A stretch of 13,958 nucleotides of DNA from Archaeoglobaceae archaeon. GTDB taxonomy: Archaea > Halobacteriota > Archaeoglobi > Archaeoglobales > JdFR-42. The notes beneath the pieces are model-generated. The model made no database searches, was not told the DNA's origin, and saw only the letters and a program-made list of their open reading frames with translations. Positions 7,161 through 13,509 of this stretch are shown piece by piece. Made by a program: the position numbers and the translations under genes. Position 1 is the stretch's first letter; each line of letters starts with the position of its first letter. The stretch covers positions 1 to 13,958 of the forward strand of contig WAJW01000153.1 of NCBI GenBank assembly GCA_015523685.1, given 5' to 3'.

Positions 7161-8057
7161 ATGGCCATTGAAACCGATGATTTTCTCCTCCCCGGACATC
7201 CCCTGTGTGCGGGATGTGGGCTTGCAATAACTCTGAAGCACATAACCAGACTTCTCGGTAAAAGGACAGTTGCACTTATACCTCCAAGCTGTTCAGGACC
7301 TCTTGCAACCGAAAACTCCTACAAGATATCCCTGCCGGGAATCCACATAGCACTTACTCATGGAGCGGCTATTGCTGCAGGCATAAAGGCAGGGCTGGAG
7401 GCAAAGGGGTTGAAAGATGTCACGGTTCTCCCTCTGATGGGTGATGGGGGAACAGCAGATATAGGTCTCCAGGCCCTCTCAGGGTCAGCTGAAAGAAATG
7501 ATGACATACTATACGTTTGCCTCGATAATGAAGGTTATATGAACACCGGAATCCAGGGAAGTGCATCAACACCTATTGGGGCATACACAACAACCACACC
7601 GGCCGGCAGGAACCGTCCCCTGGGAAGGGACAGGCCAAAAAAAGATGTGTTCAGAATAGTCTCAGATCATGATGTGCCATATGCCGCAACCGCCTGTATA
7701 TCCTACCTTTCAGACTTCAAGAGGAAAATCAGAAAAGCAAATAGCACTGAAGGTTTCAGATACATCCATGTGCTCAATCCCTGCCCCACCGGATGGGGTT
7801 TTTCTCCGGATAAAACTGTTGAAATGGGTTTGCTGGCTGTGAAAACGGGCATGTTCATTCTTGCCGAATCTGAGCATGGTAGAATAAGAATGACCCACGT
7901 CCCTGTAAAAAGGATTCCTGTTAAAGATTACATCAAACATCAGAGCAGATTCAGACATCTGAAGGATGACCAGATAAGAGAAATTCAGAAATTAGTCGAT
8001 GAAAGATTTGAAAGGTATCTGAGAATTCAGGAGCGTGAGGATGATAAGAGAAGTTAG
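7161..8057 (+). CDS. porB: 2-oxoacid:ferredoxin oxidoreductase, beta (TPP-binding) subunit
   Basis: Beta subunit (298 aa), which binds thiamine diphosphate and the internal 4Fe-4S cluster. Likely cluster ligands are C16 and C19 (LCAGCG), C44 (PPSCSGP) and C208 (NPCPTGW). The TPP motif is GDGGTAD (94-100), followed by LQALSGSAERNDDILYVC and the conserved DNEGYMNTG (122-130) and TTTTPAGR (143-150). All key residues are present and the length is normal. Start 7161 is chosen from the GAGGTG at 7149-7154. The 3' end overlaps the gamma gene by 17 bases. The substrate could be pyruvate or a branched-chain 2-oxoacid; these motifs do not decide it. Confidence 0.93.
   Translation: MAIETDDFLLPGHPLCAGCGLAITLKHITRLLGKRTVALIPPSCSGPLATENSYKISLPGIHIALTHGAAIAAGIKAGLEAKGLKDVTVLPLMGDGGTADIGLQALSGSAERNDDILYVCLDNEGYMNTGIQGSASTPIGAYTTTTPAGRNRPLGRDRPKKDVFRIVSDHDVPYAATACISYLSDFKRKIRKANSTEGFRYIHVLNPCPTGWGFSPDKTVEMGLLAVKTGMFILAESEHGRIRMTHVPVKRIPVKDYIKHQSRFRHLKDDQIREIQKLVDERFERYLRIQEREDDKRS
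8030..8033 (+). promoter_or_regulatory. Ribosome binding site favouring ATG 8041 for porG
   Basis: GGAG ends seven bases before the ATG at 8041 but only one base before the in-frame GTG at 8035, so the ATG is the more likely porG start. Confidence 0.4.
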
Positions 8058-8589
8058 GTTGTACGGAAGGGGGGGACAGGGAGTTGTAACCGCATCCCGC
8101 ATACTCGCTGAAGCTCTTTTCAGAGATGGTATGAACGTACAGGCATTTCCATTCTTTGGAATTGAAAGAAGAGGTGCTCCCGTGCTCGCTTTCCTCAGAT
8201 ATGGGCATGACAAAATAACTTCCAGGACATACATCCAGAACCCCGATATCGTACTCATATTTGATGAAACTCTTCTGGAAGATGAGACAGCCCTTTCAGG
8301 ATTAAAGGATGATGGAATGATAATTTTAAATGCAAGAGAAATTCCTGAGAATCTGAAAGAGGGATTCAGCAGGATTGCAGTTGTTGACGCCGACAAAATA
8401 TCAATTGAAAATCTTGGAAGGGCGATAGTGAACACAGTTATGTGCGGAGCATTTGCATACGCAACCAGAGATGTTTCTATAGATACGCTCACCGGGTCAC
8501 TCGAATGCTTTTTCCATGACAGAAACAGAATGGACAGCAATAGAAGGGCCCTGAGAGAAGGATATAGCAACACTGTATTATATCCCTGA
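8041..8589 (+). CDS. porG: 2-oxoacid:ferredoxin oxidoreductase, gamma subunit
   Basis: Gamma subunit (182 aa), the CoA-binding-side domain of the oxidoreductase. The N-terminal signature YGRGGQGVVTASRILAEAL and the following FFGIERRGAPVLAFLR are diagnostic. The later IVLIFDETLL and NLGRAIVNTVMCGAFAYAT segments also fit the family. It starts 17 bases inside porB, and a GTG at 8035 is the alternative start. It completes the set in the order delta-alpha-beta-gamma, so the enzyme needs no subunit from elsewhere. It converges on the ABC permease gene with only 16 bases between the stops, leaving little room for separate terminators. Confidence 0.93.
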   Translation: MIREVRLYGRGGQGVVTASRILAEALFRDGMNVQAFPFFGIERRGAPVLAFLRYGHDKITSRTYIQNPDIVLIFDETLLEDETALSGLKDDGMIILNAREIPENLKEGFSRIAVVDADKISIENLGRAIVNTVMCGAFAYATRDVSIDTLTGSLECFFHDRNRMDSNRRALREGYSNTVLYP

Positions 8590-8605
8590 AAAGTGTTTGA
8601 TTGAA

Positions 8606-9406
8606 TCAATACCAGCTCAAAATTCTGGAACGTATTTTCAGAATTATCCTGTCAAATATGAACCCGACGAGGGTTATCAGAACGAGGGATGAATAAAGCT
8701 CTGGAGCCTTGAAAAACCTTGCCGAATAGATTTCAACGGACCCAAGACCACTGCCTCCCGACACCATTTCGAACACAAAGGCTGCAATCAGGGATATCGG
8801 TAATGTTACCTGAAGTCCATTAAATATGAAAGGAAGTGCATTTGGCAGAACAACCTTTCTGAGAATTTTTGACTCCGATGTGCCCATGGATCTCGCAGAC
8901 CAGACATAATATGGATTTATATTCTTTACCCCGTGATAGGTTGAAGCAGTTATTATAAACACACATGCAACAATAACCATCATTATCTTGGATAGATGAC
9001 CGATACCAAACCATAGAATAAACGCAGGGACAAGTGTGAGAGGTGGAAGGGGCAGTAAAAGGGCGACTATTGGCTCAAAAAACCAGTTTGCAGATTTGAA
9101 TCTGGCCATGAGGAGTCCGAGAGAGACGCCCACAAAGGATGCGATCACATATCCGGTCATGGCCCTGAAAAGAGTCACACCTGTATGATAAAGGAGAGTT
9201 CCATCTGCTATGTGGACAACGAGACTTCTCAAGACGTCAGAGAGTGGAGGGAGAAAATAATACGGCACTATTTCTGATCTGCCCACCAGCTCCCATACTA
9301 TTGCAATGACTAATATTGAATAAGCCGAGGAAATGAATGAACCTATTGTTTCACGCAAATTCAGGCTTACAGCTCTCTCAGCACCACTGAAAGCTTCATT
9401 TTCCAT
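8606..9406 (-). CDS. ABC transporter permease (nitrate/sulfonate/taurine class), second subunit
   Basis: A 266-residue inner-membrane permease of the SsuC/TauC/NrtB superfamily. It has about six hydrophobic segments, beginning with one at about 27-43 (AYSILVIAIVWELVG). The ATPase-docking EAA-type loop lies at about 170-200 (RSMGTSESKILRKVVLPNALPFI), with the conserved GTS and LP residues. LPPLSDVLRSL near residue 52 is the usual periplasmic-side motif after TM1. The ATG at 9406 lies inside the end of the other permease gene (11-base overlap), preceded by GAGGTGG. The two different permeases probably form a heterodimer. Substrate cannot be read from the permease alone. Confidence 0.92.
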   Translation of the reverse strand: MENEAFSGAERAVSLNLRETIGSFISSAYSILVIAIVWELVGRSEIVPYYFLPPLSDVLRSLVVHIADGTLLYHTGVTLFRAMTGYVIASFVGVSLGLLMARFKSANWFFEPIVALLLPLPPLTLVPAFILWFGIGHLSKIMMVIVACVFIITASTYHGVKNINPYYVWSARSMGTSESKILRKVVLPNALPFIFNGLQVTLPISLIAAFVFEMVSGGSGLGSVEIYSARFFKAPELYSSLVLITLVGFIFDRIILKIRSRILSWY

Positions 9407-10162
9407 CGTACCACCTCAGATACCTCTCCATGATGGCCACTGTCACACGATCTATTACAAAGGCCACCAGCACAAAAACAAGAATCACAGCAAACATATA
9501 ATCGTAAAACCCAAAATCACTGTAATATGATATTAAATTACCCATTCCTGCTCTTGAGGCCACGAATTCCACACTGATAGAAACTATAAACGCAACGGGA
9601 AGTGCAATGCGAATTCCATTGGCGATGTATGGTGTTGAGGCGGGCAGTACAACCTTCCAGAATATATTTTTCTCCGGCGTCCCCAGACTTTTTGCAGCCC
9701 AGATCAGCCTATCATCCACACTTTTAACTCCGTGAAAGGTGTTGATTATCACTGGAAGTATGGCTCCCAGGAATATGACAAACACAGCCGCTTTGTTGGT
9801 AACTCCAAGCCATACCATCGTCAGAGGTACAAGAGCAGGTTTGGGAAGAGGATACGTGAGTGTGACTATGGGATCAAAAAAGTTTCTCACGAGAGGTTTT
9901 GTAGCCATTGCAAATCCGAGTGATATACCTATAACAATCGCCAGAAACAATCCCCCTGCTATCCTGAACAGGGTTATTATCAGGTTGATGATCAGCTCTC
10001 CGGTCAGTATCATCTCAATAAGCCTTTCTACCACATCCAGAAAACCCGGAAGTATTGATTCGCTGACAATCCCGGAGAGGGGTATGATCTCCCAGATCAG
10101 AAAAACAATCAGAATTGGAACAATTCTGCTGATCGAGTTTACAAAACTACTGACAGAATCAT
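9396..10162 (-). CDS. ABC transporter permease (nitrate/sulfonate/taurine class), first subunit; frame broken near its start
   Basis: The body is a clear permease with the EAA-type loop KSLGTPEKNIFWKVVLPAS and a conserved C-terminal pattern. In the body frame the first usable start is GTG 10034 (212 aa), but that removes TM1 (RIVPILIVFLIWEII) and the LPGFLDVVERL motif, both clearly encoded between 10034 and about 10140. That frame is open from 10184 yet has no ATG, GTG or TTG before 10034. An ATG at 10162 overlaps the ATPase stop as ATGA, the expected coupled start, but its frame stops after seven codons. One extra T in the T4 run (A4 on the plus strand, 10143-10146) would join the two into a normal 255-residue permease. 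An assembly indel is the simplest explanation; a real mutation or frameshifting is possible. Confidence 0.8.
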
Positions 10163-10956
10163 CCCTCCACGATACAGTAATGCTTCATCACCTCTTCCCT
10201 GACATCTACCCACACTTTATGTCTCGTTTCCACGAACTCCCTTGAAGTTATGACATCCTCCCTTGACAGGGTTTTATCAAGCCTGACATTCACAGTGTTC
10301 TTGACCCTTCCAGGACGACACGTCATTATAATAACTCTCTGTGACAGATACACCGCCTCATCAACAGAGTGAGTCACAAAAAGCACGGTCTTTCTTGTTT
10401 CTTCCCATATCCTGAGAAGTTCCTCCTGCAGTAATTCTCTTGTCTGAGCATCAAGTGCGCCGAATGGCTCATCCATGAGAAGTATCTCAGGTTCGTACGC
10501 GAGGGTTCTGGCGATGGCAACACGCTGTTTCATCCCACCCGATAGTTCCTTCGGATACTTGTGTTCGAAACCCTCAAGACCCATCAATCTGATGTATTTT
10601 GAAACCTTCTCATCAATTTCGTCCTGATCAAGTCCCTTTTCCTCAAGTCCATATTTTATATTTCCTTCTACGGTGAGCCATGGGAACAGTGCATATTCCT
10701 GAAAAACTATACCTCTATCGGGACCCGGAGAGTTTATCCGCCTGCCATCTACTATTATCTCTCCTTTTGTTGGTTGAATAAATCCTGCGATCATATAGAG
10801 GAGGGTGCTCTTACCGCATCCACTCGGGCCAACTATTGCGATGAACTCCCCCTCCTCCACATCGAAGTTCACGTTCTCGAGGGCAACAACTGGATTACCC
10901 TTCAGAGGGTTGAAAACCTTGGATAACCCTCTAACGGATATTTTGCTCCTTCCCAT
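10159..10956 (-). CDS. ABC transporter ATP-binding protein (SsuB/TauB/NrtD class)
   Basis: Cytoplasmic ATPase (265 aa) that powers the importer. Walker A is GPSGCGKST (about 43-51), the Q-loop is VFQEYALFPW, the ABC signature is LSGGMKQRVAIARTLA, Walker B is ILLMDEPFGALD with D-loop, and the switch His is in VLFVTHSVDEAVYLS. All catalytic residues are intact. It starts 19 bases after the binding-protein stop, with GAGG upstream. The stop overlaps, as ATGA, the probable original start of the first permease. This ATPase class serves importers for nitrate, sulfonates, taurine, thiamine precursors and similar small solutes; the sequence does not fix the substrate. Confidence 0.95.
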   Translation of the reverse strand: MGRSKISVRGLSKVFNPLKGNPVVALENVNFDVEEGEFIAIVGPSGCGKSTLLYMIAGFIQPTKGEIIVDGRRINSPGPDRGIVFQEYALFPWLTVEGNIKYGLEEKGLDQDEIDEKVSKYIRLMGLEGFEHKYPKELSGGMKQRVAIARTLAYEPEILLMDEPFGALDAQTRELLQEELLRIWEETRKTVLFVTHSVDEAVYLSQRVIIMTCRPGRVKNTVNVRLDKTLSREDVITSREFVETRHKVWVDVREEVMKHYCIVEG

Positions 10957-10975
10957 ATCTCATTCCTCAAAAAAT

Positions 10976-12031
10976 TCAGGAAGAGGGAAGGAATGAATTG
11001 TCCACGTATTTTGATACGTCCAGTCGCTGTTTTATGATTCCCAGATCGTACAGTTTGTCAACTGCATACTGAAGCCCTTCTACATCTGTTCTCATATCAA
11101 CCGGTTTATAATAGTCCTTTTCCCGCACGAACCAGTATCCAGCAAAGTTTTTCTTGGGAACCTTGAAATGCTCTGCAGCAGCATCAAGAACGGCATCTCT
11201 ATTGTTCGGGTCCTGAAGATATTTTCTCAATCTCTCGTGATCTGCAAGAAATGCCTTAACAGCTTCTGGATTTTTGTCCAGGAAATCGTTTCTTCCAATG
11301 AGAATTATAGCAGGATATGGTTTTTCGTATCCTTCTGTGGAGTCAAACACCTTTTTGAAACCCTGATTTATGGATGCCCAGTAAAATGCAGCTGGCATTA
11401 TTGCTGCATCTGCCTTACCCTCTTTAAGAGCTTCAATCATGGCTGGAAAAGGTATCTCAACAAAGGTAACATCATCAGGACTCAATCCATTTTTAATCAA
11501 TCCGGCAAGAACACTTGCATGAACCGCAGTTCCAAGGGCATTAACGGCGATTTTCTTTCCCTTAAGATCCTTCACGGTATTTATTCCGGAACCCGGCGGG
11601 GTGACAACAGCAAATGACAGATAGCCCGGTTTTGCATCATAGAAATCTGTCGCAATTATCCTGACCCCTCCAGGTATGACATTCTGAAGTATAGCATTTG
11701 CAAAGGAAACGTGAGCTACGAGCCCTACATCGATTTCACCTGCTGCAAGAGCATTTATAACCATAGGTGTGCCCTGAAGCCTTAGCAATTCGATTTTGTA
11801 TTTTTTGCCATAATCCTTGAGAACATGTTCCTGAACATATGGAACCTCAAACAGGGAAATCGTATTCTCTATGGGAACAACGTACCCCGCTCTGATAACC
11901 GGTATCTCCTTCTGCTTCTGTGTCTGAATGTAGTAAATTGCCCCTCCTATAACGATAACAACCACGATAATTATCGCGATTGCGGAAAGCCTTGAAATTC
12001 CCGAAGAGTTCTCCCATTCTGACATACTCAT
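10976..12031 (-). CDS. ABC transporter substrate-binding protein, membrane-anchored (SsuA/NMT1-like)
   Basis: Extracellular solute receptor (351 aa). An uncleaved-looking N-terminal membrane anchor occupies about residues 15-35 (LSAIAIIIVVVIVIGGAIYY); there is no lipobox cysteine. The binding domain follows, with VIRAGYVVPIEN, ALAAGEIDVGLVAHVS, VKDLKGKKIAVNALGTAVHA and ALKEGKADAAIMPAAF, typical of the NMT1/SsuA-like type II binding fold. It is first in the operon and followed by the ATPase and both permeases. There is no clear Shine-Dalgarno before the ATG at 12031 (a second in-frame ATG is at 12025), so the message may be leaderless. The ligand is unknown; sulfonate, nitrate, taurine and pyrimidine-type ligands all occur in the class. 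Confidence 0.9.
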   Translation of the reverse strand: MSMSEWENSSGISRLSAIAIIIVVVIVIGGAIYYIQTQKQKEIPVIRAGYVVPIENTISLFEVPYVQEHVLKDYGKKYKIELLRLQGTPMVINALAAGEIDVGLVAHVSFANAILQNVIPGGVRIIATDFYDAKPGYLSFAVVTPPGSGINTVKDLKGKKIAVNALGTAVHASVLAGLIKNGLSPDDVTFVEIPFPAMIEALKEGKADAAIMPAAFYWASINQGFKKVFDSTEGYEKPYPAIILIGRNDFLDKNPEAVKAFLADHERLRKYLQDPNNRDAVLDAAAEHFKVPKKNFAGYWFVREKDYYKPVDMRTDVEGLQYAVDKLYDLGIIKQRLDVSKYVDNSFLPSS

Positions 12032-12180
12032 TTATTAACGATAAAACGATATATATCACTTTCGTTCAGTATTTATAGGTTAAAAATTGCTCAGATAACA
12101 GTGGGGTGAATGAATTAAAGACTAAAAGTTTTAAATATCTGTAAAATATCCTATAGTTTAAAACCACCGGAGGCATCGAG
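12032..12180. promoter_or_regulatory. Divergent promoter region between the ABC operon and the lipoprotein gene
   Basis: This AT-rich stretch must hold promoters for both directions. On the minus strand, CTATAAATAC (about 12070-12079) or GATATATATC (about 12047-12057) could be TATA boxes for the ABC operon; the second would give a leaderless start at 12031. On the plus strand, GTTTTAAATATC (about 12128-12139) fits a TATA box for the lipoprotein gene. GGAGG (12169-12173) is a well-placed ribosome binding site seven bases before its ATG. I see no clear operator palindrome. Confidence 0.5.
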
Positions 12181-12819
12181 ATGAAGAAATATGTGATATT
12201 GATGATTGCACTCTCGCTTCTGCTGATAGGATGTGCAGAGAAAAAGGAAACCGCAACCCCAACACCATCAGAAACGCCTGTACCATCGGGAACCCCCGTT
12301 TCAACCCCTACCCCATCCGGAACACCCCCGGAAACTCCTGTTTCAACACCATCCCAGCCGGGAATTAATACACTGGTGGATCTGTATAATTCAAAGAAAA
12401 TGCTCCATGGAACCGCAACCGTTACTGTGAATGGAAAAGAAGAGAAAATGGAGTTCTGGTTCTATTACGATATGAAAAACAACGAGCAGATGGTCAGAGC
12501 AGAGGGATCACAGGGAGTTATGATTATGAAAGATAGATATGAGGGCAATACTCTGACACAGATCATGTACACCAAGGGTGCTGAAGGAATGCCACAACAG
12601 CAGGGTTGTGACTGGATTGAGATCAAGACAACGACAACCGTAACACCCTCTGAATCGGAGGAGGTGAAGGACGAACCTGTGAGTGATGCGTTTAAGGCAA
12701 CGTTCACACAGGGAAACGTGAAGGAAACATATCAGATCGAATTTGTTCCGGTAGATCTATCGCTCTTTGAGCCCGATGGAAAGGTCTGCACGATAGGCAC
12801 GTTCATGCCACAGGGATGA
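12181..12819 (+). CDS. Predicted lipoprotein with Thr/Pro/Ser linker
   Basis: A 212-residue exported protein of unknown function. It has a lipoprotein-type signal, with MKKY, a hydrophobic core, and a lipobox-like LLIGC with C18. Residues about 24-60 form a low-complexity Thr/Pro/Ser linker in which PSGTP occurs twice and ETPV recurs, typical of archaeal surface proteins and likely glycosylated. The remaining domain (about 62-210) alternates beta-strand-like segments (TATVTVNGKEEKMEFWFYYD, then MVRAEGSQGVMIMKDRYEG), reminiscent of LolA-like or similar beta-rich lipoprotein folds. That resemblance is only inference. Two cysteines, C143 and C203, could form a disulfide. Transcribed away from the ABC operon with its own promoter and ribosome binding site, so a role in that transport is possible but unproven. 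Confidence 0.85.
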   Translation: MKKYVILMIALSLLLIGCAEKKETATPTPSETPVPSGTPVSTPTPSGTPPETPVSTPSQPGINTLVDLYNSKKMLHGTATVTVNGKEEKMEFWFYYDMKNNEQMVRAEGSQGVMIMKDRYEGNTLTQIMYTKGAEGMPQQQGCDWIEIKTTTTVTPSESEEVKDEPVSDAFKATFTQGNVKETYQIEFVPVDLSLFEPDGKVCTIGTFMPQG

Positions 12820-12892
12820 ACTTTTAGAATAATTTCAGCAGAAAATTTTTCATAAAACTAAAAAAATAATTATAAATTTTTAAACTTTATTT
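12820..12892. terminator. AT-rich gap between convergent genes, probable terminator region
   Basis: About 73 bases, very AT-rich, lie between the stops of the lipoprotein gene (+) and the YHS gene (-). Runs of T on both strands (for example AATTTTTCAT and AATTTTTAAACTTTATTTTT on plus, and several A-runs that read as T on minus) match the U-rich signals that end archaeal transcripts. No strong hairpin was seen. Confidence 0.45.
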
Positions 12893-13057
12893 TTATTCCA
12901 TACCTACTGGCCCCTCTCTCAGATACTTCTCAGGGTCTTCTTCAAACATGTACCTGCATCCAGGGGCACAGAAGTAGTATGTTTCTCCTTTATACTCCGT
13001 CTTAAATCTGGCTGTCTCTTCATCCACTTCCATTCCGCATACCGGATCAATCGCCAT
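12893..13057 (-). CDS. YHS-domain metal-binding protein
   Basis: A 54-residue stand-alone YHS (TRASH-like) domain. It reads MAIDPVCGMEVDEETARF, then YKGETYYFCAPGCRYMF and DPEKYL. Candidate metal-ligand cysteines are C7, C30 and C34. YHS domains bind heavy metals and are often found with copper P-type ATPases, as here. The ATG is preceded by a perfect GGAGGTGA (plus-strand 13063-13070), and the gene starts 12 bases after the thioredoxin-fold gene, so they are co-transcribed. A role as copper sensor or chaperone for CopA is plausible inference; the domain itself is certain. Too short for most length cut-offs. Confidence 0.9.
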   Translation of the reverse strand: MAIDPVCGMEVDEETARFKTEYKGETYYFCAPGCRYMFEEDPEKYLREGPVGME

Positions 13058-13062
13058 ATTTT

Positions 13063-13070
13063 TCACCTCC
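13063..13070 (-). promoter_or_regulatory. Strong Shine-Dalgarno of the YHS gene
   Basis: On the minus strand GGAGGTGA overlaps the TAG stop of the upstream thioredoxin-fold gene and is five bases before the YHS ATG. It matches the full archaeal anti-Shine-Dalgarno and supports this short gene as real and well translated. Confidence 0.65.
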
Positions 13071-13387
13071 TACTCAATTAACTTCCTTATAGCATCAAAA
13101 ATCTCTTTTTTCCCGGTTATGGCATCAAGCCTTTTCAATTCTCTGCCTCTTCTGAAAAACAAGAGGGTGGGAGCATTCGTAACATTAAATTTCCCGGCCA
13201 CATCAGGAAATTTCTCCACCTCCACCCTGTAAAACCGCACCATATTGAAGGATTTAGAAGCTTCTTCCATGAATGGCTCGATGAATTTACACGGTGGGCA
13301 ATCTGGAACAGAGAACCAGAGCACTGTAAGCTCATCCTGCTCTATGACCTCGCTCACCTTTTTCCCATCTATGAATTCAATACTCAT
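13070..13387 (-). CDS. Thioredoxin-fold protein with CPPC active site
   Basis: A 105-residue single-domain thioredoxin-like protein. The redox motif is C30-P-P-C33, in LWFSVPDCPPCKFIEPFM. The cis-proline loop is NAPTLLFFRRG (P73). It has no signal peptide, so it is cytoplasmic. The usual Trp just before the first cysteine and the Gly of CGPC are both replaced, so it is not a standard thioredoxin and may have a specialised redox role. It lies between copA and the YHS gene, which suggests a part in copper or thiol homeostasis (inference). The ATG at 13387 has GGAGG seven bases upstream. Substrate and reductase partner are unknown. Confidence 0.9.
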   Translation of the reverse strand: MSIEFIDGKKVSEVIEQDELTVLWFSVPDCPPCKFIEPFMEEASKSFNMVRFYRVEVEKFPDVAGKFNVTNAPTLLFFRRGRELKRLDAITGKKEIFDAIRKLIE

Positions 13388-13509
13388 GTGTCATCCTCCG
13401 CAGAAACTCTTTATAACCGGCAAAAATCACCTCTCCACTATCATCCTTTTTCCAGTATCTGATTTTCATCCGGCATTCTGAAACAGACTTTCACTTTTCC
13501 ACTCCTCAT
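13377..13509 (-). pseudogene. Possible frame-split micro-gene between copA and the thioredoxin-fold gene
   Basis: A 22-codon ORF begins at ATG 13509, overlapping the copA stop as ATGA, and stops at 13441. A second open frame, one base offset, runs to a TGA at 13377-13379 inside the thioredoxin-gene start; it has its own ATG at 13469 (30 codons). Removing one A from the A5 run (plus-strand T at 13447-13451) would join them into a 43-residue protein starting MRSGKVKVCFRMPDENQI and ending YKEFLRRMTHEY, with tight coupling to both neighbours. I recognise no family. It may be an assembly indel in a real small gene, a decayed gene, or chance. Confidence 0.35.

Noticed and set aside
7992..8609. Minus-strand open frame (205 codons) opposite porG
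   Set aside because: Mirror of a clear gamma-subunit gene; composition is that of an antisense frame and no motif was found.
10140..10162. Programmed -1 frameshift for permease expression
   Set aside because: The T4 run is not a classical slippery heptamer and no stimulatory structure was evident; an assembly indel is more likely, so it is kept only as an alternative.
9739..10245. Plus-strand open frame (168 codons) opposite the ABC permease and ATPase
   Set aside because: Lies antisense to conserved membrane and nucleotide-binding segments; no domain or ribosome binding site.
12260..12365. Repeats in the lipoprotein gene as a mobile or CRISPR-like repeat
   Set aside because: They are imperfect, in frame and encode the Thr/Pro/Ser linker, so they reflect protein composition.
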